From Candidatus Enterococcus testudinis (lineage in GTDB: Bacteria; Bacillota; Bacilli; Lactobacillales; Enterococcaceae): DNA of 64,000 nucleotides. Shown piece after piece: positions 8,109 through 16,763 of the stretch. The stretch lies in the NCBI RefSeq assembly GCF_002140915.1, contig NZ_NGKU01000001.1, positions 1,992,738 through 2,056,737 on the forward strand, read 5' to 3'. The translations under genes and the position numbers were made by a program. Every line of letters starts with the position of its first letter. The first letter of the stretch is position 1. Under the pieces are notes generated by a model that worked only from the letters and a program-made list of their open reading frames with translations, made no database searches and was not told where the DNA came from.

Positions 8109-9350
8109 ATGGGTATTATCAAAGCGGCAACAAGCACGATCGGCGGCGGTTTAGCAGATCAGTGGCTAGAGGTTTTCGAACCGGACAATATGGGCGACAC
8201 GACGGTTATGACTAAAGGTGTCAAAGTGCGACGCAATGACAAACGCGGTTCCAATAAAAAAGGCACAGAAGATGTGATCACTGACGGTTCCGTGATCCAC
8301 GTCTATCCAAATATGATGATGTTGCTAGTTGACGGTGGCAAAATCATCGATTATACAGCTGAAGAAGGCTACTATACGGTCAAGAACAACTTGGCGCCTT
8401 CTATGTTCAATGGCTCGCTGAAAGATGCAATTTCCGAAACATTCGATCGGTTCAAATTTGGTGGCGTGACACCGCAAAAGCAACAAGTTTTTTATATCAA
8501 TCTGCAAGAGATCAAAGGAATTCGCTTTGGCACATCTTCACCATTGAATTACTTCGATAATTTTTACAATGCTGAACTATTTTTGCGAGCACACGGGAAT
8601 TACTCTTTGCGCATCACAGACCCAATCTTGTTTTATACCAATGCGATTCCTAAGAATAAGACGCAAGTCGATATCAATGATATCAACGAGCAATACTTGG
8701 CAGAATTTTTAACAGCGCTACAAACAGCCATCAATAAGATGTCGGCTGATGGCGAACGTATTTCTTATGTGCCATCGAAGAGCATGGAACTAAGCAAATA
8801 CATGGGTACGGTATTGGATGACAGCTGGCGTGAACTTCGCGGTATGGAAATTGTTTCCGTTGCCGTTGCCAGCATCTCTTATACCGATGATTCTGTGAAA
8901 CTGATCAATATGCGCAATCAAGGTGCCATGCTTGGTGACCCTTCTGTTCGTGAAGGATACGTTCAAGGCTCTATCGCTCGAGGAATGGAATCAGCCGGCA
9001 GCAATGCAGCAGGCGCAACCACCGGATTTGTCGGTATGGGGATGGGAATGAACGCCAATGGTGGCTATCTGAACCAAGCTGCGCAAAACAACCAGCAGCA
9101 GATTCAACAAAATCAAGAACAACAAAAACAACAAGCCCAAAGCAATGGTGATAATTGGGATTGTCCACAATGCGGTACCAACAATACAGGCAAATTCTGC
9201 AGCAATTGCGGGACTGAAAAACCCACCAGTGGTGCCCCTAGTTTGAAAATGAAATGTGCGGACTGCGGTGAAATCATTGATTTAGCCAATGGCATCCCTA
9301 AATTCTGTCCCAACTGCGGCAAACCATTTAAAGGCGTTCCCATCGACTGA
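8109..9350 (+). CDS. SPFH-domain protein with two C-terminal zinc ribbons (YdjI-like)
   Basis: The first 280 residues form an SPFH/virion-core-like domain (IKAATSTIGGGLADQWLEVF at the start), related to Bacillus YdjI, a flotillin-like membrane-microdomain protein. A low-complexity Gln/Asn linker (about residues 318-350) leads to two zinc ribbons: WDCPQCGTNNTGKFCSNCG and MKCADCGEIIDLANG followed by KFCPNCGKPF. AAGGAGG precedes the ATG. It heads a three-gene operon with a zinc-ribbon membrane protein and a TPM protein, the same trio as ydjGHI of B. subtilis, where it acts with PspA in envelope stress. No PspA gene is next to it here. Confidence 0.85.
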   Translation: MGIIKAATSTIGGGLADQWLEVFEPDNMGDTTVMTKGVKVRRNDKRGSNKKGTEDVITDGSVIHVYPNMMMLLVDGGKIIDYTAEEGYYTVKNNLAPSMFNGSLKDAISETFDRFKFGGVTPQKQQVFYINLQEIKGIRFGTSSPLNYFDNFYNAELFLRAHGNYSLRITDPILFYTNAIPKNKTQVDINDINEQYLAEFLTALQTAINKMSADGERISYVPSKSMELSKYMGTVLDDSWRELRGMEIVSVAVASISYTDDSVKLINMRNQGAMLGDPSVREGYVQGSIARGMESAGSNAAGATTGFVGMGMGMNANGGYLNQAAQNNQQQIQQNQEQQKQQAQSNGDNWDCPQCGTNNTGKFCSNCGTEKPTSGAPSLKMKCADCGEIIDLANGIPKFCPNCGKPFKGVPID

Positions 9351-9367
9351 ACAAAGGAGGAACTCTA

Positions 9368-10492
9368 ATGGATGTTATCACACATAAGTGCCCCAATTGC
9401 GGGGGCGCTTTAACATTTGATCCAAGTGATCAGAAATTCCACTGTCCTTTTTGTTTAAGCGTCTTCAGCGAAGATGAGGTCACCGCTTTCGAGGAAAAAC
9501 AAAAAGAAGCCCAAATGGCCGATGAGACTTCTGTGGACACGCAAACGATCACAGAGGCTACCGAGCCGCAATTACAAGAAGAAATCCAACAACAGGCTGA
9601 TGCAGCCGCTGGACAAATGGATCTCTTTCTTTGTCCTAGTTGCGGGGCAGAAATCGTGACCGATGCTACCACTGCTGCTACCTATTGTTATTTTTGCCAC
9701 AATCCAGTGGTCTTGTCCGGTCGCTTATCTGGTCAATTTTTACCGAATAAAGTCTTGCCTTTTGCGGTTGAAAAAGAAGAAGCCACGGAAAAATTTCTGG
9801 CGTGGGCCAAAAAGAAATGGTTTGTGCCTCGCGATTTCTTTGACCAATCGCAAGTCGAAAAGTTAACGGGTGTCTATTTCCCTTATTGGGCAGTTGATGC
9901 CGAGATGGACGGTCAACTTTCAGGTACCGGTACATCCTTGCGCATTTGGCGCGTGGGTGACATCGAATATACTGAGCATAAACAATTCGCTGTCACAAGA
10001 CAAGGCAAGATCCGCATCAAAGAACTGATCAAAAACGCCTTGTCCAAAAATGTGCAGCAAAAAATGGTGACCGGGGTCCAACCTTTCCCGCTTGAAAAAG
10101 CAGTTGATTTTCGCAGTCAATATTTGGCTGGCTTTCAAGCCGAAAAACGCGACATCGAATATGAAGCGTTATCTGCTGAGGTCAAACAAGAACTTTCTGG
10201 CTATGCCGAAAATTTACTGAGCGACACGGTCAATGGGTATACGAGTTTTAATAGGACGCAGCGATCAGTCGATATCACACAACAGAACAACAATTATGTG
10301 TTGCTGCCTGTTTGGTTGGTGACCTATCGTGCGGATGATCCGAATAAGAGTGCCTTTTATTATGCAATGAACGGCCAAACCGGCAAAGTCAGCGGTGTCT
10401 TGCCAATCAGTTATCAACGGCTAGGCCTGCTTAGCGGTGGTATCTTTGCCGCGATTGCAATCATCGGTATGATCGTGGGGTACTTCATATGA
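9368..10492 (+). CDS. Zinc-ribbon membrane protein (YdjG-like)
   Basis: The protein begins with a zinc ribbon (HKCPNCGGALTFD with FHCPFC), followed by an acidic Gln-rich linker and a second ribbon (LCPSCGAEIVTD with YCYFC near residue 105). The middle part is a beta-rich domain of unknown function, and the C-terminus is a single membrane helix (LLSGGIFAAIAIIGMIVGYF). It resembles Bacillus YdjG. It lies 17 bases after the SPFH gene with its own GGAGG, and its stop overlaps the next start by ATGA. A membrane-anchored complex of the three products is inferred. Confidence 0.82.
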   Translation: MDVITHKCPNCGGALTFDPSDQKFHCPFCLSVFSEDEVTAFEEKQKEAQMADETSVDTQTITEATEPQLQEEIQQQADAAAGQMDLFLCPSCGAEIVTDATTAATYCYFCHNPVVLSGRLSGQFLPNKVLPFAVEKEEATEKFLAWAKKKWFVPRDFFDQSQVEKLTGVYFPYWAVDAEMDGQLSGTGTSLRIWRVGDIEYTEHKQFAVTRQGKIRIKELIKNALSKNVQQKMVTGVQPFPLEKAVDFRSQYLAGFQAEKRDIEYEALSAEVKQELSGYAENLLSDTVNGYTSFNRTQRSVDITQQNNNYVLLPVWLVTYRADDPNKSAFYYAMNGQTGKVSGVLPISYQRLGLLSGGIFAAIAIIGMIVGYFI

Positions 10493-11298
10493 AAAAATTA
10501 TCTCTGATTTTCCTGATCGCTCTTGGTTTCTTCTTTACAGCTGCACCAGCTTTGGCCGCTGAGGACACCGTTTCTGATGGTGCCAATTTGTTTACTGCAG
10601 AAGAAATCCAACAACTGAGTCAAGAAGCGGACGCTTTGAACGAACAGATCAAAGGTGAAGTCTTTATCGAAACAACCACTAGCTCGACTGACGATATTGA
10701 ATATTATACTGATCGCTATTTGGCAGATCGTATCGGCAATGACAACAATGGCTCTGCGTTGGTCATCAACATGGGGATTCGAGAATTCCATGTATCGACG
10801 TCAGGAAACATGATTGATTACCTCACAGATGCCCGATTGGATGATATGCTGGATGATATGTATGATGCGGCCAGTGCCGGCAATTATTATCAAGCAGCAT
10901 TGATTTATTTGCAGCAATCCGCAAGTTTCGTTGAGGCTGGTGTCCCTGGCGGTCATTACCGTGTGGATCGAGATACTGGCAAGATCACGTATTACAAAGT
11001 CTTGACCCCTCTCGAAATCGGCATTAGTTTGTTACTGGCTGCTATTGCCGCTATTGCTTTCTTTGTGATCGTGAAGTCCCGTTATCAATTGAAAATGGGT
11101 GGCTACAAATATCCTTATCGTGAAAAGTCAGCTATTAAACTAACACAAAAAGAAGATCGCTTGGTCAACTCATTCGTCACCACACGCAGAATCCCACGTC
11201 CACCAAAAAACTCCGGTGGCGGCGGTTTTGGTGGTGGCGGCAGCACGACCCATTCTTCTGGCGGCGGTTCCTTTGGGGGCGGCGGCAGAAGTTTCTAA
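10489..11298 (+). CDS. TPM-domain secreted/membrane protein with Gly-rich tail (YdjH/YgcG-like)
   Basis: A signal peptide (about residues 1-23, ending PALAAED) is followed by a TPM domain (about 30-160; the fold of YgcG and plant thylakoid TLP18.3) facing outside, then one membrane helix (ISLLLAAIAAIAFFVIVK near 178) and a short cytoplasmic basic part. The C-terminus is a run of Gly with Phe and Ser (GGGGFGGGG and similar), a hallmark of this family. The start overlaps the upstream gene by four bases, so they are translationally coupled. The family's function is linked to envelope stress; details are unknown. Confidence 0.85.
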   Translation: MKKLSLIFLIALGFFFTAAPALAAEDTVSDGANLFTAEEIQQLSQEADALNEQIKGEVFIETTTSSTDDIEYYTDRYLADRIGNDNNGSALVINMGIREFHVSTSGNMIDYLTDARLDDMLDDMYDAASAGNYYQAALIYLQQSASFVEAGVPGGHYRVDRDTGKITYYKVLTPLEIGISLLLAAIAAIAFFVIVKSRYQLKMGGYKYPYREKSAIKLTQKEDRLVNSFVTTRRIPRPPKNSGGGGFGGGGSTTHSSGGGSFGGGGRSF

Positions 11299-11301
11299 AG
11301 C

Positions 11302-11337
11302 AAAAAAAGAATTCCTTAGTTTGGGAATTCTTTTTTT
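11302..11337 (+). terminator. Terminator of the SPFH/TPM operon
   Basis: AAAGAATTCC and GGGAATTCTTT form a long stem with a seven-base loop and end in seven T, a few bases after the stop codon. Confidence 0.9.
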
Positions 11338-11338
11338 G

Positions 11339-11367
11339 TTGACATTTTCATATTTTTTATCTAAAAT
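11339..11367 (+). promoter_or_regulatory. Sigma-A promoter of the ABC exporter gene
   Basis: TTGACA at 11339-11344 and TAAAAT at 11362-11367 are separated by exactly 17 bases. The -35 box touches the T-run of the preceding terminator. The ABC gene starts 30 bases downstream. Confidence 0.8.
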
Positions 11368-11396
11368 TAGGAAAAACTAGGAAAAGAGGTTCCACA

Positions 11397-12959
11397 ATGT
11401 TTGCAATTATTAGGAAAAACAAAGTCTTTATTTCATTGAGTATGCTGCTCGTCATGTTGACCGCCCTCAGTACCTTTATTTTCCCTTTACTGTTACAAGA
11501 AACATCAAAGTACCCTTTTGCACAGCTGGTGGTCCTCTTGATTGTGACCTTAGCTGCTACCTATAGCGCTCAGTTTTTTTTGATTGTGCTGAAAGAGCGG
11601 TATGCAGCCAAACTCAATAATGATCATTTGTTTGAATTATTGATCCAGATGAAACAAATGTCCTATCCAGAATTGTCACAGAAACAACCTACCTACTTAT
11701 TGAATCGAATATTCGGTGTCGTGGATGCTTATTATTTGTTCATCTGTGGTAGTTTCAGTGACAGCCTCCGTTGTTTCATTCTAATCACAGTATCTATTTT
11801 GATGTGTCTCAACATTCATTGGTTATTGGGACTCCCGCTTCTGTTCTTGATTCCAATCAATCTAATGGGTTATTATGCGATCAACAAAAAGTTAGCCAAG
11901 AAAATGGCCAACATGCAAGAAACTGCCGCCGATACCAATAAAGAGCTGCTGACTACGATCAACCATGTTGAAACGATGAAACAATGGAGCAACCAGACCT
12001 ACAAGCAATTATTCGAACATCAACTATATGCTATGTACCAAACATTGGCAAATACCAATATTTTTGCACAAGCCGCCAGTTTGGTTATCACCATGCTCAA
12101 TCAAGTCGCACAGATCGGTGTGTATGTATTCGTGGTGCAAGGTATCTTACAAGAATCAATACCCGCAACTGCTATTATTTTAGTAGGCGTACTGCTACCG
12201 ATTTATTTTTCAGCATTGAGCGGGATGACCAAGATCAATCTCGATACCACAACCTTGAAAACCAATCAACAGTTTGTCAAAGAGGAACTCGCAGTCCCCA
12301 TATCTCAAATGATTCCCCATCAAAATCAAGTCATCTTTCAATTGACCTTGAATCACCCTGAAATCATGTTGAACAATCAGATATTTCATTTTACGATCGA
12401 TACAACAATCAAAAAAGGTGAACATATCTACCTGTCAGGTGCGTCAGGTACGGGGAAATCGACTTTACTCAAAGCGATCAGCGGTTTTTATCCTGCCAAA
12501 GGTATCGCACTGAATGGTGTTGCAGACAAAGAACAAACAATTCAGTATAATAATCTGACAAATGAGCAGTTATTGTATATCCCACAAGAACCGACTATTT
12601 TGTCTCGATCCATCGAAGAAAATATCACTTGGGGCAGAAAATTGACAACAGAGGAGAAAAACTGTTTAGCACAAAGCCATATTTTAGACCCACTTTTTAT
12701 CCATAGAAGTTGGACTAGTCGTTTGAAAGAAAACGGAGCAGATTTGTCTGGCGGAGAAAAGCAGCGGATTGCCATTGCCCGAGCATTGATTAGTCCAGCA
12801 GACATTTTACTGCTGGATGAAGCAACGAGTAGTCTAGATGATGCTTCTGTCGAACTGATTATGACTGCGCTAAAAATCCATGCAAAAGAACGGATCATCA
12901 TCTATACTAGTCATAGGACCGATGATGCTGTCTTTGCACATCGAACAATCTCAATGTAG
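11397..12959 (+). CDS. ABC exporter, fused membrane and ATPase domains
   Basis: This 520-residue half-transporter has five to six membrane helices (about residues 1-290) and a C-terminal nucleotide-binding domain. Motifs in order: Walker A GASGTGKST near 348, Q-loop YIPQEPTIL, signature LSGGEKQRIAIARAL near 448, Walker B ILLLDEATSSLDD near 470 and switch SHRTDD. It is shorter than most multidrug exporters (about 580), with a compact linker between the domains. The substrate cannot be told. A helix-turn-helix protein follows nine bases later and is probably co-transcribed. Homodimer formation is expected as no partner subunit is next to it. Confidence 0.85.
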   Translation: MFAIIRKNKVFISLSMLLVMLTALSTFIFPLLLQETSKYPFAQLVVLLIVTLAATYSAQFFLIVLKERYAAKLNNDHLFELLIQMKQMSYPELSQKQPTYLLNRIFGVVDAYYLFICGSFSDSLRCFILITVSILMCLNIHWLLGLPLLFLIPINLMGYYAINKKLAKKMANMQETAADTNKELLTTINHVETMKQWSNQTYKQLFEHQLYAMYQTLANTNIFAQAASLVITMLNQVAQIGVYVFVVQGILQESIPATAIILVGVLLPIYFSALSGMTKINLDTTTLKTNQQFVKEELAVPISQMIPHQNQVIFQLTLNHPEIMLNNQIFHFTIDTTIKKGEHIYLSGASGTGKSTLLKAISGFYPAKGIALNGVADKEQTIQYNNLTNEQLLYIPQEPTILSRSIEENITWGRKLTTEEKNCLAQSHILDPLFIHRSWTSRLKENGADLSGGEKQRIAIARALISPADILLLDEATSSLDDASVELIMTALKIHAKERIIIYTSHRTDDAVFAHRTISM

Positions 12960-12968
12960 GAGGCAATT

Positions 12969-13415
12969 ATGAAGGAATACTACACAGTGGAGGAACTTGC
13001 GAAAGAATTGGGGGTAACGACCCGAACGATTCGAAATTATCAAAAAGCCCAGACGATTGAAGGTGTAAAAGTAGCTGGTCAATGGCGTTTTTCCCGTGAA
13101 GCGGTAAAGATGTTACTCGGTGAAACCTTTACTGATCCTTTATTGACTTTCAACCAGCAACGAGAAGAAAAAAAACAAGGTGAAAGCTTGCTTGCCATTG
13201 ATGTACCGATTATTTCTGAAGATATACGCACGAAACAAACGCAACAAATCATCAATCAATACAACTTGCTTTATTCTGGAGAAAACCGCCAATTTTATTA
13301 TGAAAAAATCAATGATGACCTTGCCCGCTACACGCTCGTTGGACATTTGACCTATGTACTGACTTTCGGTCATTGGATTGAAGCCTTGATTCACGATAAC
13401 CTAATTCAGCAGTGA
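12969..13415 (+). CDS. Small helix-turn-helix protein (excisionase/MerR-like N-terminus)
   Basis: Residues 3-50 read YYTVEELAKELGVTTRTIRN and end in GQWRFSREAVKMLL, the typical winged-helix module shared by excisionase-like DNA-binding proteins and MerR regulators. The C-terminal 95 residues are not recognised; they contain a Gln-rich helix and an aromatic end. GGAGG overlaps the stop of the ABC gene, so the two genes form an operon. The likely role is local transcription control of the exporter, which is an inference from position only. No integrase or attachment site is nearby, so a phage excisionase is unlikely. Confidence 0.75.
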   Translation: MKEYYTVEELAKELGVTTRTIRNYQKAQTIEGVKVAGQWRFSREAVKMLLGETFTDPLLTFNQQREEKKQGESLLAIDVPIISEDIRTKQTQQIINQYNLLYSGENRQFYYEKINDDLARYTLVGHLTYVLTFGHWIEALIHDNLIQQ

Positions 13416-13424
13416 AAGAAAGCA

Positions 13425-13473
13425 AAGCCCAAGAATGATCACCAGCTTTACAGGCTTGATCATTCTCGGGCTT
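13425..13473. terminator. Bidirectional terminator between HTH gene and ilvA
   Basis: A 17-base arm starting AAGCCC at 13425 pairs with the arm ending GGGCTT at 13473, with one mismatch and a 15-base loop. It lies between two convergent genes. The T-run is poor on both sides, so efficiency is uncertain. Confidence 0.7.
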
Positions 13474-13502
13474 ATAATTTGCATTTGCTTGGTAGAAACA
13501 CA

Positions 13503-14471
13503 TCAAATAATCTCTTTAAACACCGAAAAATCGATATTCCCGCCGGATACGATGGCCACGGTTTTTTTGTCTTTCAGCAGGTGATCGATCTGCCCGCTTA
13601 AAATCGCCGCCGTACTTAGTGCACCGGCACCTTCAGCGATCACTTTTTCTTTTAGTGCTAAATAGTTGATCGCTTTTTCAATATCCTTTTCTTCTACCAA
13701 CACAGTTTCATCAATTCTGGTTTTCAAGATTTCATAGGTCATCTCACCGGCCAAAGCAACGTCACAGCCGTCTGCTAGCGTCCGGTTGCGACGATTGGCA
13801 ACCAGTTTTTGCTGCCAAATCGATGCAATCATTCCATAAACCCCATAAGACTGAACGCCAATGATCTTGACTTCCGGCCGCAACGCTTTGATTGCTAAAG
13901 CAATACCCGCAATCAGCCCACCGCCGCCAATTGGCACGATCACATTATCTACCAATGGCAAATCAGCGAAAATTTCTAAAGCAATCGTCCCCTGCCCCTC
14001 CATAACAGCCGCATCATCAAAAGGTGAGACGAAAATTTCTCCACTATCCTTCATGGCATCCAACGTGATTTGCTTGGTTTCATCAAAAGTGTCACCCGCC
14101 AAAATAACTTGTGCACCGTAACTTTGTGTTGCCTCGACTTTGGTTTTGGCAGCAGTGATCGGCATGAATATCCGCACCTTGATGCCCAATAACGCCCCCG
14201 CCAGCGCTACGCCTTGGGCATGATTGCCAGCAGAACAAGCTATGACACCATGACTGCGTTCCGTTTCTGACAGCGAAGACAATTTGTTATAAGCCCCCCG
14301 TGCTTTGAAGGAACCCGTCCGTTGCAGATTTTCCAATTTCAGAAAAATTTCACCTTGCTTCTCTTTCCCCAGAATATTTGACGGCGCCAGTGGTGTGTGG
14401 ATCATGATCGGCTTGAGTCGTTGGTAAGCCCTCTCAATCCCTAGATGATCAGTCATCACTTCAGTTGTCAC
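13503..14471 (-). CDS. ilvA: Threonine ammonia-lyase, short form without regulatory domain
   Basis: This PLP enzyme deaminates threonine to 2-oxobutyrate and ammonia. The 322 residues include the lysine motif RTGSFKARGAYNKL near residue 51 and the phosphate-binding GGGGLIAG loop near 177. There is no C-terminal ACT regulatory domain, so it is the short form also found as TdcB or in serine/threonine dehydratases; feedback control by isoleucine is therefore not expected. The GTG start follows GGAGG by seven bases; an ATG one base off-frame is followed at once by a stop. It is divergent from the ilvE gene, and other ilv genes are not in the window. Confidence 0.88.
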   Translation of the reverse strand: MTTEVMTDHLGIERAYQRLKPIMIHTPLAPSNILGKEKQGEIFLKLENLQRTGSFKARGAYNKLSSLSETERSHGVIACSAGNHAQGVALAGALLGIKVRIFMPITAAKTKVEATQSYGAQVILAGDTFDETKQITLDAMKDSGEIFVSPFDDAAVMEGQGTIALEIFADLPLVDNVIVPIGGGGLIAGIALAIKALRPEVKIIGVQSYGVYGMIASIWQQKLVANRRNRTLADGCDVALAGEMTYEILKTRIDETVLVEEKDIEKAINYLALKEKVIAEGAGALSTAAILSGQIDHLLKDKKTVAIVSGGNIDFSVFKEII

Positions 14472-14604
14472 ATGCGATCCTCCTTTTCATTGTTTTTTTA
14501 CTCCTCTATTGAAGCACATAAATTTGAGAAATACAATTGATTCAGAAACCTGATTGAACAAAGGCAACCTCCCTTTCTAGGGGGAACTTTAGAAAATACA
14601 GGTT

Positions 14605-14619
14605 AATTTTCAGAAAATA
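14605..14619. promoter_or_regulatory. CodY box at the ilvE promoter
   Basis: AATTTTCAGAAAATA matches the CodY consensus AATTTTCWGAAAATT at 14 of 15 positions. It ends 20 bases before the extended -10 element of ilvE, a position where binding should block RNA polymerase. Confidence 0.75.
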
Positions 14620-14639
14620 ATGACTTTTCAAATCGTTAG

Positions 14640-14648
14640 TGCTATACT
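14640..14648 (+). promoter_or_regulatory. Extended -10 promoter of ilvE
   Basis: TGC followed by TATACT forms an extended -10 element 28 bases before the ilvE ATG. It lies inside an upstream in-frame extension of the coding frame, which supports the downstream start. Confidence 0.6.
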
Positions 14649-14676
14649 TATAAAAATTAAAAAAGGGTGTGAACAG

Positions 14677-15699
14677 ATGACAACGATCGATTGGTCAAAT
14701 TTGGGATTTTCTTATATCAAAACGCCATGGCGTTTTCTAGCAACATGGAAAGATGGTGCGTGGAGTCAAGGTGAATTAACAGAGGACAATTACTTGCATA
14801 TTCACGAAGGATCCACCGCTCTTCACTATGGACAACAATGTTTTGAAGGCTTAAAAGCGTATCGCCGAAAAGACGGCGGTGTCAATTTATTTCGCGCCGA
14901 TGAAAATAGTAAGCGAATGAATCGTAGTGCCTATCGCTTGCGGATGCCGCAAGTACCAGAGGAATTGTTCTTATCCGCGGTCAATCAAGTCGTAAAGGCC
15001 AACCAGGAATTTGTTCCACCATACGGTAGTGGCGCAACACTTTATTTACGGCCATTATTGATCGGTGTGGGTGAAAACATTGGTGTCAGTCCAGCGCCGG
15101 AATATATATTTACTGTGTTTTGTATGCCTGTTGGGCCGTATTTCAAAGGCGGATTGGCCCCAACGAACTTTATCGTATCAGATTATGACCGTGCAGCACC
15201 AAACGGGACCGGTGCTGCTAAAGCTGGCGGAAACTACGCGGCAAGTTTATTACCTGGTTATGAAGCCCATGAACGCTCATTTTCAGATTGTATTTATTTA
15301 GATCCAGAGACCCATACAAAAATTGAAGAAGTCGGCTCGGCGAACTTCTTTGGTATTACAGCGGACAATCAATTTGTCACGCCTAAATCACCTTCGATCT
15401 TGCCAAGCATTACCAAATATTCCCTGCTCTACTTAGCAGAACACGCCTTAGGATTGACACCTGTCGAAGGCGATGTGTATTTGAATGCATTGGATCAATT
15501 CGTTGAAGCGGGTGCATGTGGCACTGCTGCTGTTATTTCACCGATTGGCGGGATCCAAAACGGCGATGACTTCCATGTCTTTTATAGCGAAACCGAAGTA
15601 GGACCGCAGACCAAAGCATTGTATGATCAATTAACTGGGATTCAATTTGGCGATATCGAGGCACCAGAAGGCTGGGTTTCTGACGTCTCCCTTAACTAG
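14677..15699 (+). CDS. ilvE: Branched-chain amino acid aminotransferase
   Basis: IlvE moves the amino group between glutamate and the keto acids of Leu, Ile and Val. The 340-residue protein is a fold-type IV PLP enzyme of the longer BCAT group (start TTIDWSNLGFSYIKTPWRFL). It contains FEGLKAYRRKDG near residue 55 and the PLP lysine in TGAAKAGGNYAASL near 185. The ATG at 14677 is preferred over an upstream TTT-side ATG because promoter and CodY box lie between them and AGGGTGTG precedes it. The CodY box predicts shut-off in amino acid-rich medium. Confidence 0.94.
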   Translation: MTTIDWSNLGFSYIKTPWRFLATWKDGAWSQGELTEDNYLHIHEGSTALHYGQQCFEGLKAYRRKDGGVNLFRADENSKRMNRSAYRLRMPQVPEELFLSAVNQVVKANQEFVPPYGSGATLYLRPLLIGVGENIGVSPAPEYIFTVFCMPVGPYFKGGLAPTNFIVSDYDRAAPNGTGAAKAGGNYAASLLPGYEAHERSFSDCIYLDPETHTKIEEVGSANFFGITADNQFVTPKSPSILPSITKYSLLYLAEHALGLTPVEGDVYLNALDQFVEAGACGTAAVISPIGGIQNGDDFHVFYSETEVGPQTKALYDQLTGIQFGDIEAPEGWVSDVSLN

Positions 15700-15714
15700 T
15701 TGTCCCTTTCACTC

Positions 15715-15743
15715 AGTCATTTTCGCAAGAAAATGACTTTTTT
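15715..15743 (+). terminator. Terminator of ilvE
   Basis: AGTCATTTTC and GAAAATGACT form a perfect 10-bp stem with a GCAA tetraloop, followed by six T. Confidence 0.92.
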
Positions 15744-15769
15744 GTGTCTGGATATTTTTGAGAAAACAT

Positions 15770-15798
15770 TTGCACCCGCTGCATCGGCTTGCTAAAAT
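15770..15798 (+). promoter_or_regulatory. Promoter of the small membrane protein gene
   Basis: TTGCAC and TAAAAT are 17 bases apart, and TGC precedes the -10 box. The start codon at 15821 lies 22 bases downstream. Confidence 0.7.
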
Positions 15799-15820
15799 GG
15801 GGAAAAAGGAGGTTACCTCA

Positions 15821-15994
15821 GTGGGAAAACGTCTTGGTTATTCTTTATTGGCTACATTGTTGTATTTGTTTATTTCCAATATGGGCAATTTGATTTTTGG
15901 CATCAGTCGGAACTTTAGTTGGATCACCACACTCTGGGAATCATTATTCTTTTTTATCTTTGTTTTTTTATTTCAACAATTCCGAAAAAAATAA
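15821..15994 (+). CDS. Small two-helix membrane protein, unknown function
   Basis: The 57-residue product (GKRLGYSLLATLLYLF and onward) has two hydrophobic segments joined by a short turn and ends in the basic FRKK. I choose the GTG at 15821 because GGAGG lies eight bases upstream and a good promoter lies just before it; a longer ATG start at 15758 would overlap the promoter. It is a single gene between two terminators. The family is not recognised. Confidence 0.65.
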   Translation: MGKRLGYSLLATLLYLFISNMGNLIFGISRNFSWITTLWESLFFFIFVFLFQQFRKK

Positions 15995-16028
15995 CGCATA
16001 GCCAGCATAGTGACATGCTGACTGTGCG
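15985..16028 (-). terminator. Terminator of the ABC-2 permease operon
   Basis: On the minus strand an arm at 16015-16028 (CGCACAGTCAGCAT) pairs with CCAGCATAG-type sequence at 15995-16008 with two mismatches, and is followed by TTATTTTTTT. It overlaps the end of the convergent small membrane gene. Confidence 0.75.
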
Positions 16029-16031
16029 TGA

Positions 16032-16763
16032 TTAGTCTGTTTCAAAGCCGTTTTTTCGATAGACCATTATAAATGCCACGATTGCAAGAACCAAGCTTCC
16101 GATTAAGACAAGATAGTCTTGCATTGCCAATGGAAGGCCACCCTCCCCAAAACCAGCAATCATGTTTGAGACAACACCGGTAAAGAGGAATTCACTGATC
16201 CGTTCCAAAGTTTGATTCATATCCGAAAATGTTGGGACCAAAAAAAAGATGAAAACAAATAATAGTGAATTATTTGATGCTGCCATTTGATTTTTTGAGA
16301 CCAAGCCCACCAACATGCCAAGAATGATCGCAGTCAAAGAAGACAAGAAAATGACTAGGATAAATACAGGAAAATCTATGGCCTCTGGATTCATTCCACT
16401 AATCCCTATCACCATTACGATCATCAGAATCGTTAGCACAAGAAATGGTATAATCATACTAACCAGATATTCTAAGCTGCTGACAGATGACGTCATCCAT
16501 GTGCGTAATGTCTGTTTTTCTTTATCCTTTGCCAGAAATGTGGCTGACATGAACATTCCCACCATGATCATTGCATACGACACCCCGAAATTCAATAAAA
16601 ACACCTGAATCCCACTCATATTTTCTACGTCATCAAAAAGTAGACGGTACATCAAAACAAATCCGGGTACCATTGCGGCTGACACCAAAAATGTTTTATT
16701 CTTCAAAATTTCCCTAAACTTAAAATTCAGCAAAGCGGTTGTTTTATGTCTAGTGATCATCAT
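16032..16763 (-). CDS. ABC-2 type transporter permease
   Basis: This 243-residue integral membrane protein has six predicted helices and the ABC-2 pattern: a cytoplasmic start with NFKFREILKNKTFLVSAAMV, a first helix pair near 20-75, and helices near 100, 135, 170 and 215. It is the membrane partner of the ATPase directly upstream; start and stop overlap as ATGA. Such pairs export peptides, lipids or antibiotics, but the substrate cannot be inferred. Because the ATPase reading frame carries a stop codon, the permease may have no working motor in this strain. Confidence 0.85.
   Translation of the reverse strand: MMITRHKTTALLNFKFREILKNKTFLVSAAMVPGFVLMYRLLFDDVENMSGIQVFLLNFGVSYAMIMVGMFMSATFLAKDKEKQTLRTWMTSSVSSLEYLVSMIIPFLVLTILMIVMVIGISGMNPEAIDFPVFILVIFLSSLTAIILGMLVGLVSKNQMAASNNSLLFVFIFFLVPTFSDMNQTLERISEFLFTGVVSNMIAGFGEGGLPLAMQDYLVLIGSLVLAIVAFIMVYRKNGFETD

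Noticed and set aside
12969-13120. Phage excisionase
   Set aside because: The HTH resembles excisionases, but no integrase, attachment site or other phage gene is near, and it is in an operon with an exporter.
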